This document shows, piece by piece, positions 33,301 through 42,361 of a stretch of 64,000 bases of DNA (its first letter is position 1; each line of letters starts with the position of its first letter). The notes beneath the pieces were generated by a model. That model saw only the letters and a list, made by a program, of their open reading frames with translations. It did no database searches and was not told the DNA's origin. Source of the DNA: Ceratotherium simum simum (Eukaryota; Chordata; Mammalia; Perissodactyla; Rhinocerotidae). Where the stretch lies: the NCBI RefSeq assembly GCF_000283155.1, contig NW_004454178.1:28226271-28290270 (forward strand). The letters run 5' to 3'. The translations under genes were made by a program, and so were the position numbers.

Positions 33301-36116
33301 GTGCAGTGGCGCAGACGGGAGCAAGCCCGGTGGGTGCTGTTACTGAAAGAACTAAGGGATGGAACTAAGGAGAAAAGAAAATCAACTGGTCCTCAGAGAC
33401 CCTCCTATGGCCTCACCCACCTCCCGCAGACCCCCGGGCCCAGAGACTGAGGACAGGGCCCCTGGGCCCCACCTGCCAGGCCCTCTCCTGCCAGCCCTCT
33501 GAGCCTGTCCAAAGCCCTGACACTTCCCGCCCGGAAAGGCCCCCTCAGGACCACATCTGAGTCTCAACCTTCCTCCACAAACGGGTCCGTGAGCACCAAC
33601 ACACTCAGAGGTCACTAAGGAAGCAGGAGGCAGATGCCACCTCACCTGCTGGCCACCACCTGGCCAGCACGCATGGAGCGTGGGTGGAGGGCAGGCTGGG
33701 GCGGCCCAGTGAGGGAGGGTTACCTGTGTTCTGGGCGCTGACGAAGGCCACCTTGTTGGTGTCGGGCTTGAGGCGGATGAAGCCACACTCCCTGTGCATG
33801 GGCTTCCGCGTGTCTGGGTGGAAGGCATTGAACCTGGACAGGCAATCGGGACAGGTGAAGCCCCAGGGACCCGATGCCCACCAGAGAGAGTGCCAGACTC
33901 TGTGGACAGCTCTCTTCTCACTTTATAAAGCACCCCACCCACTGAATATAATGTAATGCGTTTCTTGTTCACTTGCAAACACAGAGACCTATAAAGGACA
34001 CAGGACAGGAGACACGAGATCACGTGTGCAGGCACTGGCCGCCAGGGGCACCAGGACTTTCCACCTCTGACCTAGAAGCAGCTCCTCCTGGCATCCCCAC
34101 CCTAGTCTACCGCCCCCTGCGCCTGCCCCGCCCCCTCCACTTCCATGTGCATTTTTTCGGGGCGTATCTTTCTGACTGACCATGACTAATCATGACTGTA
34201 AAGATAGGAAACTGTTCTTTATAATTTGGGGTATATCCTTCCTCCAAGGCCCTTTTAGCCCCAGCACCTCACACACTTCTCAGTCCTGGGCACTCCATGA
34301 ACGCAGTAAAATCCCACCTGAACACCAGGCCTTTCCTCTCTTGAGCTATTATCTTGCTTAGGAGTCCAATCAATTCATATGGCAAGAAACAGGGCAGGCA
34401 CTGAGTCAGGATATAGTCTCCCATCAGCCTGTGCCGTGATTCCAAGTTCATGGTGGTCAGTAAGAGACAGCTGCATCTTGAAGTGAGAGCACTAACCACA
34501 ACTAAAAACCAACTCACATAACTTTACCAGCAGCCGAGCTGCTGTAGGAATCTATGGCCACAATAGATAAGCTGTTGGTGGCTACAGCTTACTAAGTGGG
34601 GCATGCCCTCTCTCCACCATAACCACCAAGAAGAAATATATTTTAGATGATCATCTACTGCACACACACATATACCATTTTATTTGCCAAAATATATATT
34701 TTCTACTCTCTTCTTGTTCATTTTTCTTTTAGTGCTACTCACAAAATTGAGTGACTGGTATTAAAAGAAAATTAATTAATGCTAGGCACAAAATTCTCTA
34801 ATGTGTTGTACCTATAGTTTAAAAAGACTGCTTTTTACTGTTGTCAGTTATTCTGTGTTATCCAGAATTTCTACCTTTTGGTTTATGTGCAGAATATTAC
34901 TTTCCCCTCATTCATTCAATAAAGAATAAAACAAAAAGATATGAAGTAATTTTTTTTGTGTGTGAGGAAGATTAGCCCTGAGTTAACATCTGTTGCCAAT
35001 CCTCCTCTTTTTTCTGAGGAAGACTGGCCCCGGGCTAACATCCGTGCCCATCTTCGTCCACTTTATATGGGGTGCCGCCACAGCATGGCTCGACAAGCGG
35101 TGCATCGGTGCACGCCCGGGATCCGAACCCGTGAACCCCAGGCTGCTGACATGGAGCGCACGAACTTCACCACCACGCCACCGGGCCAGCCCCCCTGAAG
35201 TAATATTTCTTAAAACAATAAGATCTTCTAAGTCCTTCTGAAATTGCCAGGCATTATACAAGTAGTATCAAGTTAATTTAATAAGATTCTTAACATACAA
35301 TTAATCGTACAGTGGAGCTTGGGGGGGGATAGAGTTTTACTTTGTATTTTATATACTTCTTTACTGTTTAAACTTTACAAAACGTGTATTACTTCTGTAA
35401 ATAAAAATGTCCTCAGCCACCTCCCCAGCCTCACCTGCACGGGGAGCTGCCTCCTGAAAAGCAGCACTGTTTGCCCTGCTGTGCGCCTAAGCGGGCAGTG
35501 GGGGAGGATTCAGCTGTAGGACCCCAAAGGACTTTTCCTCTCTTGTATAGTAAGAATCTGAACCACAACACTTACAGCTTCTCTGAGACCTCAAATAGCT
35601 CAGGAGTAAGTCTACAAGAAAGCCACGCCCTCTTATTTTCAGAAACCTTGGGGTGACTGATTTCCATACAGGAATGCAGCGTGAGATGAGGGATTTAACT
35701 GAGCACAGGCACTTATTTTTATGTTTGGATTAACAAGCCTAAGATTCTGTGGTCAGCATAGCATCTTCAAACACATAAGAAAACCCAAAAGTACCATTTT
35801 TACCCACTGGGGGTGCTGGGTGCCAGGTTCAGGGCAGGAAGAGGGTGCCTTTCTGAAATATGACCACCAAGTTCCTTCTGCACCTTCCACCTGGCGTTCA
35901 TCTGTCTTTTATCAGCCTGGAATTGTCCCCACACAGAATCAGGCGGGTGCACTTACGAGAAGTTCAGCATGGGTTGGCCCACATGGGAGATGTGCACCTC
36001 CTCCAGGTACTGGAAGGGCTGCAGCGTCGGGAAGGTCCCAGCTCCTGGCGGGTCTGACAGCCAGGTGCCCAGCATCCAAGACAGCGGCTCCACCACTGGG
36101 TTCATCTTGGGAGGCT
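24340..36116 (-). CDS. THAP4: THAP4 (partial in window): last four coding exons, nitrobindin-like domain
   Basis: Read on the minus strand, 36116-35957, 33833-33724, 32706-32603 and 24634-24515 join in frame. Counting one base from the missing upstream exon, they give 164 residues and a stop. All junctions have GT/AG ends. The product is the C-terminal half of THAP4: a nitrobindin/FABP-like ten-stranded beta-barrel that binds ferric heme and reacts with nitric oxide and peroxynitrite. Visible marks are EPPKMNPVVEPLSWMLGTW at the barrel entry, the GTWLSDPPGAG glycine-rich motif, HRECGFIRLKPDTNKVAFVS, and the C-terminal QHLHITYKKVTP. In the latter, the first His matches the proximal heme ligand (His567 in human). 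The N-terminal THAP C2CH zinc finger and the linker exon do not occur in the window, so they should lie beyond 64000. It converges on BOK tail to tail. An internal Met (PPKM) could start a nitrobindin-only isoform. Confidence 0.96.
24357..24362 (-). terminator. THAP4: THAP4 polyadenylation signal AATAAA
   Basis: TTTATT on the plus strand gives AATAAA on the minus strand, about 155 nt after the THAP4 stop. The 3' UTR is therefore short (about 175 nt) if this is the signal used. Confidence 0.7.
24515..24634 (-). CDS. THAP4: THAP4 terminal coding exon
   Basis: The acceptor 'gttctgctcag' ends at 24635. It encodes ITRKFRLNSEGKLEQTVSMA and continues to the C-terminal HITYKKVTP, with stop TGA at 24517-24515. 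The QHLH motif with the heme-ligand His is intact. It is separated from the previous exon by an 8 kb intron. Confidence 0.96.
   Translation of the reverse strand: MTRKFRLNSEGKLEQTVSMATTTQPMTQHLHITYKKVTP
24680..24850 (-). repeat. Probable MIR fragment, minus orientation
   Basis: 'tcctgccataggccaagtg', 'cttagtcctcagaggcctg' and 'gtggatgacagacact' fit the order of a reverse-complement MIR. It lies just inside the THAP4 terminal intron. Confidence 0.5.
24860..25372. other. THAP4 intron sequence next to the RFK retrocopy
   Basis: No gene is visible. A run of nine T at 24950-24958 could be the reversed poly(A) tail of the RFK retrocopy if its 3' UTR extends this far, but no canonical signal sits next to it. 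Confidence 0.4.
26371..26611 (+). mobile_element. ERE-type SINE, plus strand (left half of an inverted pair)
   Basis: It has the head 'ggggctggcctggtgg', 'aagccatgctgtggtggcg', 'gatgttagcccggggcc' and a second arm ending 'cttcctcacac' plus an A-run. A minus-strand ERE follows within about 15 bp. Confidence 0.94.
26625..26924 (-). mobile_element. ERE-type SINE, minus strand (right half of an inverted pair)
   Basis: It begins with a T-run (reversed tail), two 'gagctaacatc'-type arms, 'gatagttgtatgtcacag' and the reversed head 'catggggccggcccc'. A perfect 11 bp target duplication, 'cttgattttta', flanks it at 26614-26624 and 26925-26935. Confidence 0.95.
27137..27572 (-). pseudogene. RFK: Processed pseudogene of riboflavin kinase (RFK), coding remnant
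   Basis: On the minus strand, from an ATG at 27572 to a TGA at 27137, the sequence follows riboflavin kinase, which phosphorylates riboflavin to FMN. It is continuous across where RFK introns should be, so it is a retrocopy. Recognisable parts are QVVRGF, IPTATFPEQGVDNLPP, NISTGIYYGWASVGS, NPYYKN, YGEIL and GYLRPEENFDS, then the C-terminal helix. It is broken: a one-base insertion right after codon 2, a frameshift after DVHKM, a deletion of about 15 nt before YGEIL, and an in-frame TAA after FDS. It lies in the last THAP4 intron on the same strand as THAP4. It cannot make the enzyme. Confidence 0.92.
27580..28130. other. THAP4 intron, no recognisable element
   Basis: GC-richer unique-looking sequence between the RFK retrocopy and the LINE at 28130. 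No gene is recognised in either strand. Confidence 0.5.
28130..29320 (+). mobile_element. L1/HAL1-type ORF1 region, plus strand, split by an ERE
   Basis: The last part carries the order 'ggatggaagccagaaaataa', 'tggaatgacatcttcaaag', 'cagaaatgaaggcaaaatga' and 'ttcactgccagcaggactcc', which is the end of an L1- or HAL1-type ORF1. The reading frame is broken throughout. An ERE lies at 28467-28690. Confidence 0.75.
28467..28690 (+). mobile_element. ERE-type SINE, plus strand
   Basis: It has an intact head 'ggccggcccggtggttcaag', the B-box 'ggttcggatcccgggcg', and 'gccatgctgtggcggcgtcc'. An expanded A-run interrupts the second arm. It is a fairly young-looking copy by its intact CpGs. Confidence 0.94.
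29405..29590 (+). mobile_element. MER5A-like hAT DNA transposon fragment
   Basis: 'cagcagcatcagcagcaccc', 'ttggaaatgcagagtctcag', 'gctccgccccggacccag' and 'gtctgagcagcactg' follow the MER5A plan, a non-autonomous hAT-Charlie element that is old in mammals. Confidence 0.8.
29600..31200. other. THAP4 intron, mostly unique
   Basis: I see no clear repeat and no gene in this 1.6 kb. Short open frames on both strands are not conserved families that I know. Confidence 0.5.
31215..31440 (-). mobile_element. 5'-truncated L1 3' UTR, minus strand, with target duplication
   Basis: On the minus strand it ends 'aaaccattaaaacatcaat' followed by A-runs. On the plus strand 'ctggtaaccacagtccag' and 'tccacatatgagtaagatc' mark the antisense L1 3' end. 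A perfect 10 bp duplication, 'caaaagcagt', flanks it at 31205-31214 and 31441-31450. It contains AATAAA on the THAP4-sense strand at 31236-31231. Confidence 0.9.
31480..32570 (+). mobile_element. L1-type LINE 3' region, plus strand
   Basis: 'gtcactggtcacccatctgg', 'aagagtcccagaaaatggga', 'agcagctctcataaaccaat' and 'tttgacccagcaattcaact' match the C-terminal ORF2 and 3' UTR of an old L1M-type element. It ends near 32570, about 30 bp before the THAP4 exon donor. Confidence 0.75.
32603..32706 (-). CDS. THAP4: THAP4 nitrobindin exon 3
   Basis: The acceptor 'cctcccttgcag' ends at 32707 and the donor cag|gtgagc is at 32602. It encodes GIVEVEEGEVNGQELCIASH then SIARISFAKEPHVEQ. It has 104 nt and ends in phase 0. 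An L1-type 3' end (31480-32570) stops only about 30 bp from this donor. Confidence 0.95.
32710..33720 (-). other. THAP4: THAP4 intron between nitrobindin exons 2 and 3
   Basis: About 1 kb of GC-rich unique-looking sequence. I recognise no repeat. Confidence 0.65.
33724..33833 (-). CDS. THAP4: THAP4 nitrobindin exon 2
   Basis: The acceptor 'tgcctgtccag' ends at 33834 and the donor cag|gtaacc is at 33723. It encodes FNAFHPDTRKPMHRECGFIR through NKVAFVSAQNT. It has 110 nt and completes the split Ser codon from the previous exon. Confidence 0.95.
34951..35195 (-). mobile_element. ERE-type SINE, minus strand, with target duplication
   Basis: It runs from a T-run through 'gaggaagattagccctgag' to the reversed head 'ccaccgggccagcccccc'. 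A perfect 9 bp duplication, 'tgaagtaat', occurs at 34942-34950 and 35196-35204. It is in sense orientation to THAP4. Confidence 0.95.
35240..35410 (+). repeat. Possible L1-type 3' tail
   Basis: 'actgtttaaactttacaaaa' with 'cgtgtattacttctgtaaat' resembles the end of several old L1M/HAL1 3' UTRs, where a phrase like 'catgtattacttttataat' occurs. Confidence 0.4.
35957..36116 (-). CDS. THAP4: THAP4 exon encoding the start of the nitrobindin domain
   Basis: The acceptor, read on the minus strand, is 'cttttgtccccag' ending at 36117. The donor is ctc|gtaagt at 35956. It encodes (E)PPKMNPVVEPLSWMLGTW through GQPMLNFS. It has 160 nt and requires one base from the upstream exon. Confidence 0.95.
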
Positions 36117-36119
36117 CTG

Positions 36120-37835
36120 GGGACAAAAGGAAGGGACAGTCAGTGGCTCTGCGTCCCCTGGTCTCCTTCAGACCACGCCTTGCTGAGCTCTGTGTGGAAA
36201 TGCACATTCTGTCTCGGAGCACGCCCTTGTGATTGCAGCTAATCCTGCGAGACCATGAGCACACCAATAGCCACCTGTCGAGAAAGGGAGAAAAAGGCCA
36301 AGCAATAAGCCAATGTCTCTTGCCAGAACCAGCTTCAGAACTCTCTGCGTCCTACAGAAAAAGAGAAGGAGAGGGCCTGGGGGATCAGGGTGCCTGGTGC
36401 AGGGATCAAGTGACGGAGATAAAGGGCAGATGAAGAACATGACAAAGGGAACAGAGGGTTTCAGAGCAGGTGAAACGTGAAGAGCACGCTCCATAGGCAA
36501 GACTTGCATGGGAACTGCTGACTCAGATTCCCATGGGAAGGCCTCTGGATCTGACGCCAGCCCTGACAGCGCCAGCTGGCCTCCTGGAGACTGTCACTCA
36601 GGAGGGCAAGGTTTCTCTCTCATTCCACAAAAGAACCCACTGTCACTGAAGTGTGAGGGATGACACGCAGGCCTGGAATTGAGAGGTGTCAGGTGGAAGG
36701 CGTCCAGCGACAGGACCACAGGGGAGGGCAGAGTGGCTGGGTTCGCCGTTCTGCCAGGCCACAAGCCCCATACCCCGAGCCCCGCCCGCCAAGCAATCGG
36801 AACTGAACGCTGGGTACGGACCGTGTGCTGCTGAGAGGCTTTTCAGAGATTAGCGCGCATGATCCTCATGCCAGCTTCTCCTTGACATTCCTGTCTGCAT
36901 ATAAAGGAGAAGCTGTGGAGAGAGTGGCTGAAGGGCTCCTGAGACCACAGGAAGGTGGGACTTGGCCCCAGCTCCTGCTGTCCATGGAGGATGGAGGACA
37001 GGAGGTCTGATTCCCAGATATAGCCAAAGCTCTCCTCCTGGCCACGCCCTGCTTCCCACACCTCGACAGCCTCAGATCTTTAAGTGCTTTAATCTGAACA
37101 ATGGAAATGATACTAAGGAAATGCAGGAGGGGAGAGAAGCACACACTGGCTAACCCGTGCAGGAGGCTAAACTATTGAACAGTAGGTTTTATCAATGGAC
37201 CCAAATAGGCCAAAGCAAAGGAGCCCGCTTCCTTGTCAGAGCTGAGAACCTGCATTGCTTCCTTCGGGCCTGCCTGAGCAAAAGACACACAGAGGGTACA
37301 GGAGTTCCGGAAGCATCCTGGCCTCTAAAATGACACAAGCTTGGCCTAGAAATTGAAAGCAGTCTGAGAGAAAAGTCCCTAGGAGGAAAGGAATGCCAAG
37401 GGCTCTGGGGGTGGAGAAGCGTCAGACCATGTCTAAGAACACCTGGGAAGAGAGGAGGAGGGTTATGTGCCGCCAACCCTGGGGGTGAGGACACTGGGTG
37501 GTGAACAGGGAACTGCATCCCTGATTGCTGAGCCCCCATGGGGCAAAAATGGGCAGCCAGAATGAGGACGTGGGTGAAAACCCATTTCTTGCCCAACTTG
37601 GCTATCTCTTTCAGATTTCCTTTTCAAATTGTCTGTGGAAAGTCAGAAAGTGAAGGCTGCAGCATGAGCTTTGACTGATAAAACTTTCATAATTAGACAA
37701 CAAAAGAAATGTAAATCAGGATTTTAGTTACAATCTTTGATGGAGATAAGGAATAAGAGCTTCAGAATGAAAAGGCTCGACTTAGAAGAAGCTGCTGCTG
37801 CTGACGCTGATTATCATCCATGACACCTGAACCAA
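36120..37835. other. THAP4 intron, mostly unique, with a weak MIR trace
   Basis: A degraded MIR-like phrase ('gcgcatgatcctcatgcc') lies near 36850. The remainder has no recognisable repeat or gene. Confidence 0.45.
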
Positions 37836-37839
37836 TTCC

Positions 37840-38600
37840 TTCCTTCGTGCAATGTGCCAGGCGGTCTTCCAGGGAGAGGGCTATAGCCCCTAGCTGAGGA
37901 AAGACAAACATCCCTGCCCACCCCGTGGCGCTTACGTGCCCGGGAGGGAAGACAGCAACAGACAAAGAAATGAGGAAAAGATGCAGAAGTTGATGTACAT
38001 TAGGTGATAAGCCATAAAGGGACACGGGGGCTGTTGGGGCATTTTGAGACCTTAAATAAGAGGGGTGAAAACAGCCTCCCTGAGAAGTGTGCAGAGACCA
38101 GGGAGGGAATGTGGGGCTGCAGCTACTCTGGAGAAGAGTGGCCCAGGCAGACACGCCACAGACACAAAGGTCCTGGGTTGGGCGCTCTGGCCTTGCTGGG
38201 GAGGAACAGGTGGCCAGTGTGGCTGGGAAAGGCCAGGCCAGGACAGCCTCAGCCCCTGGAAGGGCTCTGGTCTTGACTCTGAGTAGAGGGAGCCCTGGAA
38301 CGGTCTGAGCGGGAGGGCTGAGATCTCTGGCTGTGCAGAGCGGGCGCAGAGGCAGGAAGCGGCTGGTGGTGGAGGGTGGCCTGGGCCTGGTGGCAGTGGT
38401 GGAGGCGCTGGAGAGGGCCTGTTCTGGATCTGATCTGAAGGCAGAGCCAACCTGATTTACTGACGGCTGGGACATGGGACATGAGAGAGAGAGAGGTGAC
38501 TCTGAGGTTTACCGACTGAACAACTGAGAAGATAAGCTGCCACTGACTGAGATGTCAGACAGAGGAAGAGCTTGGGCGGTTTGAAGCTTGAGATTCTGTG
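37840..38600 (-). repeat. L2 LINE ORF2 3' part and tail, minus orientation
   Basis: On the plus strand: 'gcagcaacagac'-type start, 'gcctccctgagaagtgtgca', 'gtggccagtgtggctggga', 'ggcctgttctggatctgatc' and 'gaggtttaccgactgaacaa'. This is the reverse complement of the L2 3' half. The 237-residue minus-strand open frame here is a remnant of that reverse orientation and is not a host gene. Confidence 0.75.
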
Positions 38601-39710
38601 GCAAAAATCAGTCAGCTCAGTTAGTGCAAGCCCTAGAATTTTCAGGACAAATAGAAATCATTACTTTTCAGACAAACAGCTATGGCCTTAGAAACTCTTT
38701 CTGTCTGGTAGACTTTTTTATCACGCTCAGTTGCAGCATTGAAAAAACATTCTTTGCAAATTTCAGGCTTTCTGGTGGGTTATCAGGCCCGCCTGCGTTA
38801 AGTGCAGCATGGGGTGGTGGTCACAGCCCATTGTCACAGCCCGCTCTGGCTCCCTTGACGTCTGGATCCTGGTCTCCATGCGCCGAGCGAGCGCAGCCTA
38901 GCTCTTGACCAGCCTGCACTGAAATTGAAACATACTTTCAAAATTGCTAGACTGCTCATCTACACAGTCAGTCCTGTTAAGATGCATGCCATGTCAAAAC
39001 TGCGTACTCCCCTCTTAAGGAGGTTTTCTGAGCATTCAGTCCTTTCCTGGTCAGGGCACCAAGCCCCGTGGATGAGCCAAGCCCGCCCCCTAGGGTGGAA
39101 TCACGCCACTGCAGCGCAGACCCCAAGACACGGAGCTGGTAAACCCTGGTCTTCAGGAAGGACACATCACGCGCCCTTTCTTAGGAGACAGAGTTGACGT
39201 TGACCCTGAGAGGAAGGACCACACACTCGCTTTCTTGCCATCCCGTGTTCTTTATATGGCTCCTGAAGAGGCAATCTCCTCAAAGGAATGCAGTGGTGGG
39301 CATGACACCAGCCCCTCCCCAGGCCACCAAGATCAAGCGGCCTCTGCCTGGTGACTCTGACTGCGTCCTCTGCAGGCCACCGCATCCCCCCACCCCCTGG
39401 GACACCTCATCTCCCCCCGTGGCCACTCTGTGCACCCCAGGAGCACCTGCTTCCCCTCCTGTGGGGGCTGTGCTCAGTCCCTGGCTCGTCTCTGCCCAGG
39501 CTGTCCTCCCAGGGCTTCTCTGCTGGCCCCATTCATCCACCCTGTGGACACCTCCCACCCCAAGACCAAATGAGGCCCTCTCCTCTGAGATGCCGCTCTG
39601 GCCTTTCTTTCCCACCTGCCCCACTGGGGAGACCCTGAGGTTGGGAGCCTGTCCTCATCAAATCTGCTTCTCAGAGGGACCTGGAGAGGAGGAGCTCCTC
39701 AAATGTGGGG
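38600..39710. other. THAP4 intron; possible L2 fragment at 39330-39665
   Basis: Wording such as 'gcacctgcttcccctcctg' and 'gccccattcatccaccc' is compatible with L2 3' DNA but not diagnostic. The rest looks unique. The 240-residue open frame spanning 39194-39916 runs through a microsatellite and is not convincing. Confidence 0.35.
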
Positions 39711-39711
39711 T

Positions 39712-39739
39712 GAGAGAGAGAGAGAGGGCGGGGGGGGAC

Positions 39740-39772
<33 letters not shown>

Positions 39773-39830
39773 GAGATGGGGAGAGAGGGAGAGAGAGAGA
39801 GGAGGAGAGAGGGAGAGAGACAGAGGTCTT
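39712..39830. repeat. Purine-rich (GA)n/(GACA)n microsatellite
   Basis: It has (GA)n, then G8, then seven or so GACA units, then imperfect GA. Every base on the plus strand is purine apart from the C in GACA. It may be polymorphic in length. Confidence 0.95.
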
Positions 39831-40875
39831 GCTCTTTCTTCCCTCAAATCTCTCTGGGGATCTCTCTGAGGGAACATGATCGGGTAAGTGAGCATTATCA
39901 CCTCTCCAGAAAATAAAAAAAACAACAAATAAAAAAAACTTTTCCCTGAACTTGATTTTCAGGGAAAATAGGTCACAGATACAACCCACAAAGCCACCAA
40001 AATTATGCACGAGGGCTGTGAAAGCGGCTGGGATAGTCAGAGCCTCACTGAAGGACAGAAGCGGGCAGGGAGTGGGCACGTACCCATGTGAAGGGGAGCC
40101 GGCGAGCAGTCCGAGGAAACGCACAGGGAGCCAGGCTCAGAGGAGGGAGGCGGTAGGGCCTTGGAGCCACTCGCCATGGCCCTGTTTGTGGGAGAAGCCT
40201 GCCCACGAGGCAGCAGAGAAGAGGGAGCCCTGGGAGGCTCCTCTGGCCCCCCTTCTGCTACAGGCAGCCCCTGTAAAGAGCGGACCCAGGACACCCACTG
40301 CACTCACAAGGAGCAGGAAGATGGCAGGCTTAGGCCGGTGCGAGGGAACCTCATGGTACCATGGAAAAGGCCCTGACTGGAGGACACACCATGACGTCAG
40401 TGACACTCAGAAAGAAAAGGATGCTGCCAACCAAAGGGACGCTCTGCTGTTTTGTCAGGTTGACTGCAGGAACTGCCAGAGTTCAGAGATGTAGAAAACT
40501 GTGTCTTAAAATGGATGAAACGTGGTAGAACACAAAGTGTGGGAAAGACAGCACAATATTGTCAGGACCCAGATGAAACTGACCGAATGTTTCACCATAC
40601 TCGTTAAAAACCCAGTGAAGCAATCACCTCCGTGAAGAAAGACTACTGACGAGAAGTGCAAGGACTAGGGAAAGAAGTGGCAAGAAAACAAGGTGAAACC
40701 TGAGCTGGCAGAAGTCGGGAAAGAACCAGAAGAAAAAACATCAATCAAACCACCACCAAGAGGAAGCTGAACTTGGAAGCAGCACAGGGAGAGAGACACT
40801 GGGAAATACAACGTGGTTCACAGAGGGCGGAAATGAGTTAAAGAGAAGAAGATAAAAGAAAAATAAACACACGAA
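39831..40875. other. THAP4 intron, unique-looking
   Basis: An A-rich stretch (39908-39940) lies just after the microsatellite. I see no clear repeat or gene in the rest. Confidence 0.45.
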
Positions 40876-40879
40876 AACA

Positions 40880-41340
40880 GTTAAAAAGGAGTAGAGACCC
40901 TCATACACCGCGGGTGGGAAGGTACAACGTGCATCCTCTCCTCACAGGGTGAGCACGGAGCACTGAGCTGGCAGCAGTCCCACCCCAGGGACCCACTCAA
41001 CAGAGAAGAAAACTGTCCACGCCACAAACTGTACGTGAGTGTTCACAGCAGGATTACTCACAGCAGCCAAAGTGTGCAGACAACCCAAATGTCCTCCAAC
41101 TGATGAACAGGGAAACAAAATATGGCACAGCCAGATGACGGAATGTGATTTAGTCATAAAAAGGAATGAAGCAGCGATACACGCTACAACGTGGATGAAC
41201 CTTGAACACGTTACGCCAAGGGAAAGAAGCCATTAAATGTCACATATTGTACGCTTCCGTTTATATGAAATGTCAGAATAGGCAGGTCCACAGAGACAGA
41301 GGCAGAGCAGTGGTTTCTCCACAGCAACGTTCAGTGGTAG
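40880..41340 (+). mobile_element. L1 3' region, plus strand
   Basis: 'ggaccctcatacaccgc'-like start, 'cagccaaagtgtgcagac', 'gatgaacagggaaacaaaat', 'aacgtggatgaaccttgaac' and 'gtccacagagacagaggca' give the L1 ORF2-to-3' UTR order. Confidence 0.85.
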
Positions 41341-41435
41341 AAGATACTAGTGCCACACTTATAAGACGCGCAGGGAAAGAAAGTGAGCGCCCAGGACTTT
41401 ATCACCACCACAACTTTTTATAACATACAGGCTAT

Positions 41436-41752
41436 AGACCCATGCTGTCTAACGTGGCAGCTAGCAGCCACGTGTGAGCATGTGAAACGTGGCTGCTCCA
41501 CTGAGACGTGTTTTAAGTGTAAGACACACACTGGATTTCAAAAACTCAGTCCAAAAAAAGGAGAACTTCAAATATCTCAGTAACTTTTAAGTATTGGTGG
41601 TTGAAAAGATAATGTTTTAGATAACACTGGATTAAATTATATATTGAAATTTTCACCCGTTTCTCTTTACCCTTCTAATGTGGCTTTTAGAAAATTTTAA
41701 CTTACATATGAGCTCAGGTTATATTCCTGTTGGACAGCGCTGGAATGGACAG
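41436..41752 (+). mobile_element. hAT-like non-autonomous DNA transposon
   Basis: The ends are inverted repeats: 'gctgtctaacgtggcag' at the left and 'cctgttggacagc' at the right (reverse complement 'gctgtccaacagg'). Inside is 'gcagccacgtgtgagcatgt', typical of an old mammalian hAT MITE. The exact family name is not certain. Confidence 0.6.
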
Positions 41753-41759
41753 TTTTCAA

Positions 41760-42155
41760 CACTCAGGGAACATTGTTCCCATGAATTCCCCCTGAGGATG
41801 TTACTAGAAGACAGAATTCACCACGAGACGATGGGGAAATGATGGCAAAAGGAATCACAGTGAGAACTGAACACATTCCACAGAAAAACAAACATGGGCA
41901 CCAGTCACAGGTGGTGGATGCCCTGACCGTGTAGGTGGGACAGAAGGCACAGACACCACGACAAGGGCCGGGGGGGAGCAGAGCAGGCCCACCGGTCCAT
42001 CACTGGGAGTCGATGTCCCAGAGGCCGACAAACCAAGGCATAGACCATGCAGGGGAAGAATTTCCTTTAAAAACAAAACACAGCAGGCACACTATAAAAT
42101 AGTAAGACAGAACTAAGACCAAACACACCTGAACTCACATATCAAAAGAAAAGGC
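41760..42155. other. THAP4 intron, no recognisable element
   Basis: About 400 bp with no repeat or gene I can name. Confidence 0.5.
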
Positions 42156-42159
42156 CTTT

Positions 42160-42348
42160 GGGGCTGGCCTGGTGGCATAGTGGTTAAGTTCATGCGCTCC
42201 GCTTTGGCGGCCTGGGGTTGCCGGGTTCAGATCTCAGGCGCAGACCTACACACCGCTCGTCAAGCCATGCTGTGGCAGGTGTCCCACATACAAAATAGAG
42301 GAAGATTTGCACAGATGTTAGCTCAGGGCTAATCTTCCTCACATACAA
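42160..42348 (+). mobile_element. ERE-type SINE, plus strand
   Basis: Head 'ggggctggcctggtggcata', 'gttcatgcgctccgctttgg', 'gtcaagccatgctgtggcag' and tail 'ctaatcttcctcacatac'. A near-duplicate of 'aaaagaaaaggcctt' at both flanks suggests the target duplication. Confidence 0.95.
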
Positions 42349-42361
42349 AAAAGAAAAGCCT

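Larger units (their letters stand above)
33834..35956 (-). other. THAP4: THAP4 intron between nitrobindin exons 1 and 2
   Basis: It contains an ERE (34951-35195) and an AT-rich L1-like tail (35240-35410). The rest, including an AT-rich stretch at 34560-34940, looks unique. Confidence 0.65.

Noticed and set aside
33382..34035. 217-residue minus-strand open frame covering a THAP4 exon
   Set aside because: It is a different reading frame or read-through of the true exon at 33833-33724; only the spliced exon frame matches THAP4.
37762..38475. 237-residue minus-strand open frame
   Set aside because: It overlaps a minus-oriented L2 fragment and shows no conserved domain; it also has Ser/Pro/Leu-rich composition typical of GC-driven chance frames.
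39194..39916. 240-residue plus-strand open frame
   Set aside because: It runs through a (GACA)n/(GA)n microsatellite giving repeated Thr/Asp/Arg and has no recognisable domain or splice context.
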